The position numbers and the translations under genes are program-made. A stretch of DNA of 64,000 bases, from positions 22,209,127-22,273,126 of the forward strand of contig NC_088297.1 of the NCBI RefSeq assembly GCF_032854445.1. Direction: 5' to 3'. Origin of the DNA: Liolophura sinensis. Taxonomy: Eukaryota; Mollusca; Polyplacophora; Chitonida; Chitonidae. Of this stretch, positions 35,291 to 46,421 are shown piece after piece. The notes below the pieces were generated by a model that did no database searches, was not told where the DNA came from, and worked only from the letters and a program-made list of their open reading frames with translations. Numbering within the stretch: position 1 is the stretch's first letter; each line of letters opens with the position of its first letter.

Positions 35291-35410
35291 GTGAGATATT
35301 TATCTCATTCTGTAAGGACTTTCCCAACGAGACCTGGTAAAATTAGAGACAGAGATACACGTTAATATAAATATTTGTCCATATAAGTATGGGCATGACA
35401 TGATGGCCCG

Positions 35411-35775
35411 CATTAAGTGTAATTAATATGCCAAGTATGAAATCGGTACATGCAGATTAATCACGATGGCTTCCAGTGGTGTGGTAATCAACAACTATAT
35501 ATGCGTATTACGTGATATCCCTCATTAAGTGTCATTAATATGCCAAGTATGAAATCGGTACATGCAGATTAATCACGGTGGCTCCCAGTGGTGTGGTAAT
35601 CAACAACTATATATGCGTATTACGTGATATCCCTCATTAAGTGTAATTAATATACCAAGTATGAAATCGGTACAGGCAGATTAATCACGATGGCTTCCAG
35701 TGGTGTGGTAATCGACAACTGTATATGCGTATTACGTGATATCCCTCATTAAGTGTCATTAATATACCAAGTATG
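35411..35775 (+). repeat. 112-bp tandem repeat, just over three units
   Basis: CATTAAGTGT recurs at 35411, 35523, 35635 and 35747, an exact 112-bp spacing. Units include ATGAAATCGGTACATGCAGA, a CCAGTGGTGTGGTAATC stretch and GCGTATTACGTGATATCCCT, and are nearly identical. The fourth unit ends after about 30 bp. Confidence 0.97.
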
Positions 35776-36160
35776 CAGTCTGCAGGTGCAGTATCAATGG
35801 AGATAGTGACTGTTCAGCGATGATTAGCAAAACGGTAACTGTTTAAAGACAATCAGCTCAATACAAATGATATCGGGGAATGGACACACAGTTTCCGCTT
35901 TGTCTATAAACACTGATCATTAACTTGCCATTTGTAGACAGCCTCCTCTGCAGGTGCTACTTGTTCTCAGTGCCCTATCAATTTAAATTCACCGTAAAAA
36001 TCTGACATCTGGTAATATTGTTCCAGCTACAAATTATCACAAGATATGAAACATAAGCCTCAGGTTATTTTGACCTGCTCATGTCAATATGTTAAGTAAG
36101 AAGACAGAGTCAACAATTTCGCGTTGCCAGCATTTTTAGAAAGCCCATTGCATCGCGTGA

Positions 36161-36568
36161 CTATCAAGGGTTTTGAGCTATGACAAGCTTGGAAGAGTGA
36201 ATGACTTAACAAATATATCTGGCCATTCATGTATACGACAATATCTTGAAAAGGGAACTACCGGATTTGAATATAATAATCATCAATCAAGCTTCACATG
36301 CACACCCACACCCTGGTTCATCGAGGACAAGTTTAACGCAAGCGGCGAAAAGTTATTTCTTAAGAATCAGAGCCAAACTAAATGCATGGACCGCAAAGTG
36401 ATGTCCCTGACAGCTGATGCTCGAAAATCATCAGAGTCAGCCGTTGTCCCAGTGAGCCTAATATGCCTGAATTTCTGTGAGCCTTTTAACGTTTCAGTTG
36501 TCCTGGCAACCTTCCAATTAAATGTAATCGTTAGGATGTCTGTGCGACAAAGCAGACAAGATTATTGA
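36161..36568 (+). CDS. Hypothetical open frame, possible exon
   Basis: An open frame of about 135 codons between stops. It contains SGHSCIRQYLEKGTTGFEY, CTPTPWFIEDKFNASGEKLF and a more hydrophobic C-terminal part (SLICLNFCEPFNVSVVLATF). There is no initiating ATG near the 5' end and no strong splice acceptor; a TTTTAACGTTTCAG acceptor-like site lies inside. One or two frames this long are expected by chance in a window of this size and base composition. No family recognised. Confidence 0.18.
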   Translation, partial: LSRVLSYDKLGRVNDLTNISGHSCIRQYLEKGTTGFEYNNHQSSFTCTPTPWFIEDKFNASGEKLFLKNQSQTKCMDRKVMSLTADARKSSESAVVPVSLICLNFCEPFNVSVVLATFQLNVIVRMSVRQSRQDY

Positions 36569-39500
36569 AGGTCAATCTCTTTCTTTCTTGACCGCTGCAC
36601 TGAAAAGAGATCGGAATTGTCGAGTGGCGTCGAATGGGATCACCTGGTGCATTATTTAATGTGAAAACTGCGAAAGGAAAGTCGTAATTCTACAAATGAG
36701 AAACACATAATATTAGAATTGCGTTTTATTTTGCAGTTTTTAGTTACTTCTTATGAATTCGTTGTTCAAGGAATTTGTCAACGGTGTGTATGACTGATCC
36801 CGTGTACTGTAAAAATGCACAGTGCATTAACTTTCTTCTGAGAGGGTCAAGCCCTGCTTAATGTCTAGAAAAATGATAGTATTCATGCTTCTGAATGTCT
36901 CGGGCAACCAAAGGAGTCAGTAGAGCTTTACCAAGACACGTTCCTGTTGACACTGAATGACATGTTGTCGTGACATTTACACACACACACTTAATTCATT
37001 ATTCGGTGTTATTCAGTGTTATCCGGTGAGCTCAACGTAAATAAATGTGATATCGGACAACCCCCAAAAGCATGCCACTCAGTTGTCAAAACTACGATTC
37101 ATCAGCGACGTGAAGGTTAATCTAGCATCAAAGATAAAATGTCATACAAAGGGGATAATGTGTTTAATGGTACTGTTATCTTTCTAAATACGTGGATATG
37201 TATTTCCTTTTATTACATTATACATGGAACCTTGAACAATTATCATAATGATAAAGATTACAGAGATAAATATATAAAAAATTAGAGCCTGATATGGACA
37301 ATTTGCACATCTTCTTAAAAAGAGTGCATTGTTTGTATTAGAAACCACAAACATCAAACGCACGACTGTCATATCAGACGGCGACCATTTTTCATTCTCA
37401 TCTGCTTAGTTATTAAGCACATCTTGCAAGATCGAAATGTATTAAAAAAGCACCACCTAACTGGCTGTGTCGGGAAATCCTCCAATTTGTTTGTTACTTC
37501 TAAGCAATAAGTCTTTTCGTCACGGATCAGCACAAACAAATCCTGCACGGCCATCGGAACTATACACCTGTGGGGAGACTAATTTAGAACAGAAGCCTTG
37601 TTGACCTCTGACGTCAGGATTGTTTGCCATAACGTTAGCAACCAATGGGTAAGTAAAGCAGCATGTTTTTTTTCAGAAAGATGCCATTCAGCTTTGAGAA
37701 TAATCTATGACAAACAATTAGAAGTGTAACAACTGTGAATGCTGACGTCATGATCCACGTTGAAAGTATGTGACCGTGTAAGCAAGGGTCATTATTTATC
37801 AAACGTGTGAAGACTTATCTAAAATATTCAAACACAGCTACAACTGAAATGTTATATTCTTGGCAGTAAAAAAATTTAGCCTTTTATATATTTGCAATCT
37901 ATGACATTTAATAGTTTGATAAATATGTGCGTAGATCATAATTCTGCTCGCCTTGAAAATGTTAGGACGTCTTTAATAACTTTTCAATCTTGCAAGTCTA
38001 ATTAACCATTATAGTTATTATGTACCATATGACTGTTTTGAAAAAGTGGGGTAAGGCATCGGTTGCCGTTATTGCGTTTAACAGCCCTACCATCAATATG
38101 GTCGCGAGTTCGAAACCAGTTCTTGGTGTATAGGATTTGTAAGATCATAGGATTTGTCCGGTGGAGTACCGAACATTATAATGTGTTTGTCTTCAGTCTG
38201 TAATACATATTGTCATCATTTAAGTGGAATTTTCTCAACTAAATCAATAAAAAGATCACAGGCGCAAACAGTGCTTCGACAAGCCATCATCTTGAGATGA
38301 AGACAAATAAAGTCTACGATAAGTACCAACTTCCATCTGGAAAGGTATTACATTCTCCGACAATTCATTCCAAGGATATATTTTTTTGACAAGAGCTTCT
38401 GTCATACCTGTGAGAGTATAACATAGAGTGAGAAGTTGTATGTGGCTTGATAAAGTGAGTAATCACACATGTTTCATTAGCGGTATATATCGTTTGTTGG
38501 GGGAAATAGCTCGGGTATTATTATTTATAAATTCGATTCCTGATTTCTGAAAAAGTATAGATTTTGCATTACAGATCCAGATCAGATTACAGATCTGAAG
38601 ACCGATACATGTATATCCTTTATATCCAGCATCAGACAAAATACTCCGCTTTTCATTGGACAACAACGGTCACGCGGGGTACAGATATATCCTCGAATCC
38701 TGCAGACGACGTCAAATGTGTAGGTTATCTTCCTTTGTTGTGATGTGAATACAAAGGTCACATCGCTGAAACGATTGACACCTATAGGCCGATATCGGCC
38801 TTCTGCACTGAATTGATGGATCTTTGCAGGATAAATTAGTTACGTGGTTACTTAGTGATAGGATACGCAAATATATGGTGTGAATAATCCTCATATTCAG
38901 CTGGAATATATATTCAGTAGCCATGTAAATAATAATATAGGTTCACGTGTGTTATAGTTTAGATAATTTTTTGAGGGCTTTCAGTAGTTTCAGGGCTTTC
39001 TGAAATAAACTTCCTTGTGATGAAACATACTCAGTCCTGTCATGTTAAGTTGTGAAAAGTATGGAGTTCTGGATGTGTTCTTTGGTTTCATTCTTCATGA
39101 TATAGTCCTGACAATAATATTGTGTATAAAGACACGTTTCCCTCGTTTCTTTACCGTGTAGATGAACCCATCTGTTAACATTTCTTTGGGTCATACAGCG
39201 ACAGTGCCATATGGTCCTGATAGAAACGTGGTAATAGTACTGTCTCCCTGAAAAAATGTAGTGGACAGCCTGTCTATGTAAGTCTGTATGTGTGGATTTA
39301 CTGTTGGAAATAAAACAAGGCACGTGTCATAAGTAGAGGAAGTGACAGTTAACATTTCAGTTATGGTGACAGCTTTCTAGTAAACGTAAGGGTATGGAAA
39401 CTCCGTCACAATGCAGACAATTTTACTCAATTTTAAGTTAGTTGTTTTTCAAGTTTAAACACAACAAAGCAATAAGATTGTGGAGCTGGCGTGCAACATT

Positions 39501-39959
39501 TATCTATTTCCAATATCAGGTTAATATTTAACCATTTTTTTGCGCAAACTGTTGAAGTCTAAAATGAGGGGCTGAACAGTTTGCATCTGCTGTCAGTGTT
39601 TATTATCCTCGATGTTGGAAAATCTCCTATCCAACTGTTATCTGGCACTGGGAGTCTGGTAATGCAGCTATTCATCATATCTGAGGATATCGTTTCAACG
39701 ATGTAATCCACAGGGAACTACAGGCAAGGCAAGTAACGGTAAGAAAAGCTTCTATAAAGTCCAAGTTGATATTCAATAATAAGGCCTCACAAACTACGTA
39801 ACTGTTACGTTGTTGTGACAGCATCTACTCACAGAGCACACAAATTCCATCCATTCATCGTTAAACAATCAGCTGAGGTAACACGATGTGTATACATCCT
39901 ACGCGGAAGTGTTCAATACATTTAGGTTCTGTGCGATTAGGATATTAAATGTTTATTTT
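36569..39959. other. No recognised feature
   Basis: AT-rich, with a short (AC)n near 36978 and only short open frames. No family copies were noticed here, which makes this one of the quieter stretches. Confidence 0.5.
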
Positions 39960-40100
39960 GAAGGCTGGCGACGGTTTACCAGGTACTTGCTGCCAGACCT
40001 TCTCATGTACACGTACGCACAGGAAATGAACTCCCATCGATCCTATTGGTGAGAGGCTCTTGGGTCAGTGATCTCCGCTAGCACACTAACCGAAGGTTTT
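39960..40100 (-). mobile_element. SINE-A, 5' half, diverged
   Basis: On the minus strand: GGTTAGTGTGCTAGCGGAGA, a CTGACCCAAGAGCCTCTCAC stretch, a B-box-like GGGAGTTCATTTCC, then GAGAAGGTCTGGCAGCAAG. The 3' tail is replaced by other sequence. Confidence 0.75.
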
Positions 40101-40134
40101 ATCTGATAAATCCACCCCAAGGGATTTATAATGA

Positions 40135-40800
40135 CGTTATAAAATAAATACATCTCCATTTTACATTTGCCATTTTGACAGGCATTGAATTACCTCCGTA
40201 TCGTCCCTATCGTTTTTTTGATTTAAAGATTGAGTCTCATCCATATGGTGGAAAGCATGCTCATTCATTTCCATCCTGAGAAAGAAAACCAGATGGTTCA
40301 CAAAATTTATGTTCGTTAATTCCCTTAGGAGTATAATGTAATTCTGTAGATAAAATGAAAGGTACATTATGCATGACAGATTACTAGAAACCTCTAGAAA
40401 TGCTGCTTGAGAAACCAATCCCCAATGTTTAAAACACCTTCCAAGTAAGCATGTCTTTGTGTGGTAGACATCTCACAAAGCCTCCGAACGATTCACTTAA
40501 TTTCAGTACATCAGTTTGTCAGTCTCAAAATGAACCTTCGTCAAGCCTATCTAGTTGGGGAGACCGAACGAATCCTGAGGAGCATGCTGACCTTCTACGA
40601 CCTTTAAAGATTTATTTCCGTTATCTAGTCTTAACCAAGGACGACCGGAACAGGCGGTCGAAGTTTGTTAATAAGCCGGAGCTTCGACGATGCTGAATTG
40701 TCTCACAGCGGAACAAAACATTTAATAGTCCCCTCGCCCAGTTCATTCTGATTGTTAGCAATTTCGAACTGGTCTCAAATGACTGAATGCATCTCACGTA
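40135..40800 (-). repeat. Dispersed block family D, copy 1 (inverted)
   Basis: On the minus strand the order is: CTCCGGCTTATTAACAAACT, a CGCCTGTTCCGGTCGTCC stretch, CTAGATAGGCTTGACGAAGG, then a GAATTAACGAACATAAATTT stretch, a TGCTTTCCACCATATGGATG stretch and a tail of TATTTATTTTATAACG. It matches 55403-56085 and 61585-62205. Confidence 0.7.
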
Positions 40801-40952
40801 CACGACAGCCTTATAGTCAGACATTTGATCTGCACAAGAGAGATGCTAACAAGCATAACATCTCTCACACAAATCATGGGAATATATAGATAAACAGGAT
40901 AAACAAAAATAAGCATCCACTAATCCAATAAAAGCCGGCATGGTATTCATAA

Positions 40953-41015
40953 ATTGATTGATTTGTCTTTTACGAAGAGCTCAAGAATACTTCATTTATA
41001 GGACGAACAGCGCTT
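40953..41015 (-). mobile_element. SINE-A 3' tail fragment
   Basis: TTGATTGATTTGTCTTTTAC, GCTCAAGAATACTTCATTTA and TAGGACGAACAGC parallel the SINE-A tail. Confidence 0.65.
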
Positions 41016-41129
41016 GTAAAGAAATGGACGCGGTCTCCTACATTCAATGCATGGATTGTCACCTTGGTTGCAAGCTCGTTGTGTTTACCCTGTTGGCGGT
41101 ATGTGATCGCCAAGGAACTTTAAGTAAGG

Positions 41130-41275
41130 TGACACGACTATAACACAGAGAGTAAAATGAGAGCAGCGACGACTGTATGACACTTAGCAAATGGTTACAC
41201 GAATTGGTAAAATACAGCCTCTTGTCATTTTACCTTTGTCAGAGTTTTTGTCATGTAAATCCTTAAATAGTTGCA
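41130..41275 (-). repeat. Dispersed repeat family P, copy 5 (inverted)
   Basis: GAGAGTAAAATGAGAGCAGC, CTTAGCAAATGGTTAC, GTCATTTTACCTTTGTCAGA and GTTTTTGTCATG mirror the plus-strand copies. Confidence 0.65.
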
Positions 41276-41510
41276 AATTACACGCCTACAGCAGAATTTG
41301 GTAAAATGAAATGCAGTGTTGTTAAGCGAAATTTACTAGACGTTATTGATCTAGAATTTCTCAAAATGCTTTTTTTCACCACATTTAAGACACAATAACA
41401 TTAAAACGACCAGACTGGCCCTAAGAAAGCTAATTGCCACCAAGACCCATAGAACAAGGAATCGTCAAAACTTCCCAGTTCTTTACTTATTCTGGATATT
41501 AATCTTCCCG

Positions 41511-41625
41511 TTAAATGCTTTTGTAGTTGGTATTCATTCTGTTAAATGCTTATGTAGTCGGTATTCATTCTGTTAAATGCTTATGTAGTCGGTATTTATT
41601 CTGTTAAATGTTTCTGTGACAATCA
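41511..41625 (+). repeat. 31-bp tandem repeat
   Basis: TTAAATGCTTATGTAGTCGG units start at 41511, 41542, 41573 and 41604, an exact 31-bp period. The last unit is diverged. It lies immediately upstream of the longest open frame in the window. Confidence 0.95.
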
Positions 41626-41689
41626 GTTTTCTTCGTAGATGAAACTGTAGTTATCGAATTCAGGTAAATTACCGACCATTGTGTAATTT

Positions 41690-42249
41690 GTGGCAAACTT
41701 TCATATGAGTGACTGTTATGTGCACAACTGCCGCCAGCTTCTAAATTTAGCTTGCCACTGTTTGCATATGCTGAGTTCAGGGCCTGTTGTCTGCCTCTGC
41801 CTTAGAATGTTCCAGAATACCCTCAGTTCGGGGCCTGTTTGTTTACAACAAGTGTTTAAGAATTTTCTTATTCTAGAAAATTCCACTAGTATATATAAGA
41901 CCTATGAAAGCAGGTCAAAGGAGGGAGAAAGGAGAATTATTGAGAGTTTTGTGTGTTACTTTAGTAAGGCTTTTGTGCTGAATTTTGGTGTCTTTATAGC
42001 CTCTGGCTTTGTTATATCATATCTCCACCGAGCACTTGTTCGGTCTGAACTTGTATATTTAATTTGTGCTCTTGTGTACACAGAGCTTATTAGTACACGG
42101 ACCCTGTCTGTGGAATTTTGTGTATATTTCGTCATACACTCAGTTATACTGTGGATTTTCCCTCTTATTTGTGCATGTATGCCTGTATGGTTTTCAGCAT
42201 TGTGGAATATATGCGTCCGTTTGGACTTGACACCGTTGTACATGTAAGT
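41690..42249 (+). CDS. Hypothetical hydrophobic protein, longest open frame in the window
   Basis: 185 codons open from 41690 (GTG); the first ATG is at 41705, giving 180 residues. The N-terminal part has an imperfect internal repeat (LSSGPVVCLCL, LSSGPVCLQ). The middle is charged (YESRSKEGERRIIES). The C-terminal 90 residues contain several hydrophobic runs (AFVLNFGVFIASGFVISYL, VYFVIHSVILWIFPLICA) that could span membranes. The stop codon is the TAA of CAT/GTAAGTA, an excellent splice donor at 42244, so this may be an exon continuing downstream. There is no good Kozak context or recognised family, and the opposite strand is also open for 95 codons, which points towards base-composition effects. 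Confidence 0.25.
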
Positions 42250-44134
42250 ACTTTAGTATTTGTATAGATACTGCGATACTGTGAAAACGACCTCACTTAT
42301 TCCGTCGACCAGTTTTTGTGACCTGGGCTACACGAGCATTTAGAGCGGGGTAATGTAGAAACTCCAACGTACTCCATAAAGGCCTGGTGTAAAGAGACAT
42401 CTGGTCTGCTTTGTGGATGGGTTGAACATCACACGATTGATTCGTGTAGTGCTCATTCATTGTAGATGCGTTTTTTCCACACAAATATTCTGTTATTACT
42501 GTTGTACTGTTGCTATATTACATTAACACGGAAGTTATTTTGTAGTCAGCAAAAGATAAAAGTTCAAACCTACAATACAAATGTTGGCCTAGTAGGACGA
42601 ACACATTATACACAGGTGCTGTATCACTGTTACCAGTTTGAATCATTTTCACAAGTAGTTCATTAAATTCTTAATAATCTTTACTCTCGTTTTACGGGAT
42701 CGTCCTTGGTAAACACAATATCAATGGGAAGTGGTGAGATGGCTTAATCAGTGCAGCAGCAAGTAGCTCGATCACATCCAGATGATCCCCACAAGTTGCT
42801 TGGTTTCAGGTAATAAGGGCATGCTTACATTCTACACACGCGATCTGAACGTCATTGTTTTGTTTAGGACATTCGTCAAGATAATATTTTGTTTGAAAGA
42901 TACGAGAAGATACAGAAAGAAGTAATAACATTGTGCGCATCGTCATGAAGAGGTTTTGACAAATTACCCTTTGGCTTCAAGAAAGTTTTTTGGCATTTTT
43001 TGGATCTGCTGGGATGAAGGAAGCTATTGATCGACTTCAGCAGGTACAAAAGCATTAGAGCTTACAGTATCATCCTTTCGGTAGTAATACTGCCGCATCA
43101 CGACAGTATCTCCGCATCACGCGAAAGACAACATGCGTGGATCTAAGCTGGTTAATGAAATACTGTCACGTGGCAAGACATTGCTGCCTACCCAAACGGT
43201 CACGGAAAGAGTAAAATGTCAGTCTGTCAGCCTTAACTCTTGAACGCTCAAAGATTTTCCATGAAACGTATCACACCGTGAAAAGACAAGTGAAAGGTGA
43301 TGTCCTTGTGAGAAGCCTTACAAGAAACATGCAGATGTCTTATCCACCTTCAGTTCTATTCGGTTGAACCGCATAAGCAGTAAAAACTAGCGCCAATGCC
43401 CGTTGAGTCACATTGTTTGTTTGCGTACCCGAGGGCTTACGAGTCGACGCAGTATTCAGGTTGAGTCGAGCATTAGAAAGTCACAAAAAACAGTCACTGT
43501 CGCCATACGCTAAGCCCTCTATAGTCTCACCCAGATCCCTCTGTACAGTGGGCGATTCCCAACGTCCGCCTTACATTCTATTACCTTCAAAGCTTTGCTT
43601 TGGCTATTCTATTGAACCTATACGATGACAGCAGGTGGTTGAATACCGTTATCAGTCAGTAACCTTGGCAATGGCGTTTACTCGCATCATGGATGGAATT
43701 CAAAACGCTTTCCTAATCCGCACTACGTCCATTTTGAAGGTAATCTGCAATTCCAATTTGCTTTCTAACGCTCTTTGTGTCACGTGATAAGGGAATTGTG
43801 GCCTCATTAAATCACAAATTATATCAACGCAAACAAATATAGAGTTCTCTGTATAAAATGAAATAAATAAGTAGGTACGCAAAGGAAAAAAATTTTTTAT
43901 ATAGCTATTGTAATTGAATGTATTCAATGAAATATGGGAATGAAGTGCTTAACATTTGAGATGTGTGTTATACGGTACTATACTACAGTAACTCCATTCA
44001 TCGTTCTTTGAAGTTGTATTTTAATTCATTTTGTACGCAGTAATATACAGCAGTCTTTGTTCTGTGCATCATTTACCTCAGCTTTATTAACATTGCATAT
44101 CTGATCACTTTATTTTTCTATTGTTTACTAGGGC
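42250..44134. other. No recognised feature
   Basis: Short open frames only. If the donor at 42244 is real, this would contain intron sequence, but no matching downstream exon was identified. Confidence 0.45.
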
Positions 44135-44290
44135 TAGCTCGGTTGTTGTGATTTCAAGTCTTCGTGTGAAGGTCTTCAACAACCCGCGGATGGTCGTGGG
44201 TTTTCTCCCAGTTTCATTCTAGATAATGTTGAATAATTTATATATTCTTGAGAACGCGTAAAATACCAAGCAAATAAACAAATAAATATA
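44135..44290 (+). mobile_element. SINE-A, 3' part, diverged
   Basis: AACCCGCGGATGGTCGTGGG, TTTTCTCCCAGTTTCATTCT, TATATTCTTGAGAACGCGTA and an AAATACCAAGCAAATAAAC tail. Confidence 0.8.
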
Positions 44291-44399
44291 TGGTTTAATG
44301 TTATCGGAATTTAAAGTTTTAATATGATACGGAGCAAGTGACACGCAATGTTGTTTGAGTTTGGATAATGCCTTCATCCCTCTAAGTACTGCACGGCAG

Positions 44400-44890
44400 T
44401 TATCGGAATTAACGGAAATTCCGGAATCGACACCGATGCTGTAGAGCTTAGGCCGAAACTAGGCCGCGATCAGCTCTCTCAGGCTATTGCTTGGAAACAT
44501 ATCTTAATGTTTGCTCTTGTTAAACTCAAATGCAGCTGTGGCGAGGATATTCTATATTTGCGTTGGAACAGATTGTCAGCGGACGTGCGGAATGACAGAT
44601 TCTCTACCGATACAAAAGGAAAAAAGATTAGGGCAAGCACAGTTTAAGGTGAATCAAATTTATAGCACTGAGTGAATGGCATTCTGAAAATTTCGCTGTT
44701 TGAAAAGCAGCGATTGTCGATGTTTACTCAGTGCTATAAAACTCCACATCGTGTCTACGCCAGGTTTAACATATATTTCTTGTACATCTAACTCTTGGCG
44801 TCAACGGTATGTGGCTAAGAACATCCACATTGCATGAAAGTGATAATAACTCGGCTGATGAATACTTCCACATTCCAGTCAATCTACGAC
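44400..44890 (+). repeat. Inverted duplication, arm 1 (partner 57235-57700)
   Basis: Collinear with the reverse complement of 57235-57700. Landmarks are a GGAAATTCCGGAATCGACAC stretch, GCTCTTGTTAAACTCAAATG, CAGCTGTGGCGAGGATATTC, CAGTTTAAGGTGAATCAAAT, GAGTGAATGGCATTCTGAAA and a CTCTTGGCGTCAACGGTATG stretch. Moderately diverged. Confidence 0.8.
44661..44738. repeat. Nested hairpin, 13-bp outer and 6-bp inner arms
   Basis: TATAGCACTGAGT (44661-44673) is the exact reverse complement of ACTCAGTGCTATA (44726-44738). Inside it TCGCTG (44693-44698) pairs with CAGCGA (44708-44713). The partner arm at 57.4 kb lacks the outer pairing. Confidence 0.85.
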
Positions 44891-45194
44891 TCCAATGGGA
44901 GGACACTGGATGCAATCCAGATCTTTGAGTTGAGTTTTGTCTGCAATTTTTATTAGATAAAAGTACAATAATGTAACAAAATAAATAAATAAGAACACCA
45001 TGTGTATTACGCGATAAATGGTATCAGAGAAAACGTAAAAGGTATAATATATACTAAAATTATATAACCTTACATCAGGAGTTGGTTTTTACTGTGCACT
45101 AGATTTTAAAAGCAGGACACCCAATTCTCACTAAGTTTAGAGTCACCAGTTTTGCTAAGGTTGCGTAACGTTTTCAACACTTTGCCTATGTCTC

Positions 45195-45350
45195 TTGTAA
45201 CCTTTTTTCTCAGGCGTTGGTTCCGTCCTGGTTCGTCCCAGGATTACGCCAACAGGACAGTAGGTTTCCCCCAATAATAATGCAGGCCGCCGTCGTAGAA
45301 GTAAAATATTCTTGACTATGATGTGAAACATCAATGAAATAAATCAAAAG
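45195..45350 (+). mobile_element. SINE-A, diverged, tail-to-tail with the next element
   Basis: AGTAGGTTTCCCCCAATAAT, GCCGCCGTCGTAGAAGTAAA, ATATTCTTGACTATGATGTG and a GAAATAAATCAAAAG tail. Confidence 0.8.
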
Positions 45351-45355
45351 AAATA

Positions 45356-45595
45356 ATTCCTTTATTTATTTATTTATTTGATTGGTGTTTTACGCCGCAC
45401 TCAAGAATATTTCACTTATACGACTGTGGTCAGGAGTATGGTGGGAAGAAACCGGCAAAGCCCGGAGGAAACCCACGATTATTCGCAGGTTGCGGGAAGG
45501 CCTTCCCACATACGGCCGGAGAGGAAGCCAGCAACTCACAGGGACCGCATTGGTGAGAGGCCCCTGAGTCAGTACGCTGCCTCGAGGAGGCCCCA
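45356..45595 (-). mobile_element. SINE-A, well preserved, tail-to-tail with the previous element
   Basis: A (TTTA)n start, then TTGATTGGTGTTTTACGCCG, CACTCAAGAATATTTCACTT, a CCCACGATTATTCGCAGGTT stretch, ATACGGCCGGAGAGGAAGCC, a B-box region and GCATTGGTGAGAGGCCCCTG. Its tail begins within about 10 bp of the tail of the plus-strand SINE-A at 45.2-45.35 kb. Confidence 0.92.
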
Positions 45596-46162
45596 AAATA
45601 AATCCTTAAGTAGAATGCACATTTGTACAAAGGTTAAGTACAAAAGTCAGAAAAAGGTGCTAATGTAAACAGACAAAGAATTGTTCTTCTATAAAATCTA
45701 TAATTACTCAAGAGAATAGATAAAGTAAAATAGATAAAAACACTAGTGGTATTCTGTTATCTGATATTTCCACGAATCAAGGTTTCAACCTGAGACCTGT
45801 TGATTATGGTTGTAGAGGTTAATATTGTCTGATCTCACAATTGCATGAGGCATAGCCTTTCTTTAGGAAATTAATGCGGTATGGTGGAATATACCATGTT
45901 CATTGACTGACATCACGTGATATTAAAAGCAATCCATTTGTCCCCACTTACAGCTGAGGACATCGATTACAGCAGACGTCCGGTACCATTTGTACCATGA
46001 TTTCTGTGATCATTGCATGCAAATGTTCATGATAATTTTGCGCCGTTGCCTCCCGTATTGGAATGTCTGAAGTTAATACATGCAGGTGATGAACTTTAGG
46101 TATTACAAGCTACATGGCGGGAAAAAAAGATCTCGGCAGGTTTGCCTGGAGTGTTTTCTTAG

Positions 46163-46421
46163 CGTGGACAAGGACATGCACTTGAGATCGATTTCACCCT
46201 ACACACAGGCGATAAGGACTTTGAGCAGACCGGATATTCCTGTGAACTCCTCCACAAGCTGCAGGTAATATTCTACCGTCTTAATTGACTCTGGTTGAGA
46301 TTTGTCACCTAATAAAGCAGAGAAAAGATCACTTTTTTATTGACAGACAATTCACGAAGATATTGGCAAAGACCTGAAAAACCACTTGTCTTTCGAAGCT
46401 TTCATGATGGGGTCCCTTTAA
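46163..46421 (+). CDS. Two-exon candidate, 3' end of an unidentified gene
   Basis: Exon A is 46163-46264 (102 bp, 34 codons), preceded by the acceptor GTGTTTTCTTAG and ended by CTGCAG/GTAATA. Exon B is 46347-46421, preceded by CTTTTTTATTGACAG and ending at a TAA. The 82-bp intron is phase 0 and contains branch-point-like CTTAATTGAC. Joined, the product has HALEIDFTLHTGDKDFEQ, then YSCELLHKLQ at the end of exon A, then TIHEDIGKDLKNHLSFEAF from exon B. Neither exon has an internal stop and the residues look like a normal soluble helical domain. No start is identified and the upstream exon is unknown. I do not recognise the family. Exons this short with splice-like borders do arise by chance. 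A competing 120-codon frame (46340-46702) overlaps exon B in another phase. Confidence 0.3.

Noticed and set aside
35411-35775. CRISPR-like array
   Set aside because: The 112-bp units are contiguous, with no short direct repeat separated by unique spacers, and the genome is eukaryotic in character.
40451-40696. 81-codon plus-strand frame
   Set aside because: It lies inside inverted family D and is not preserved in the other copies.
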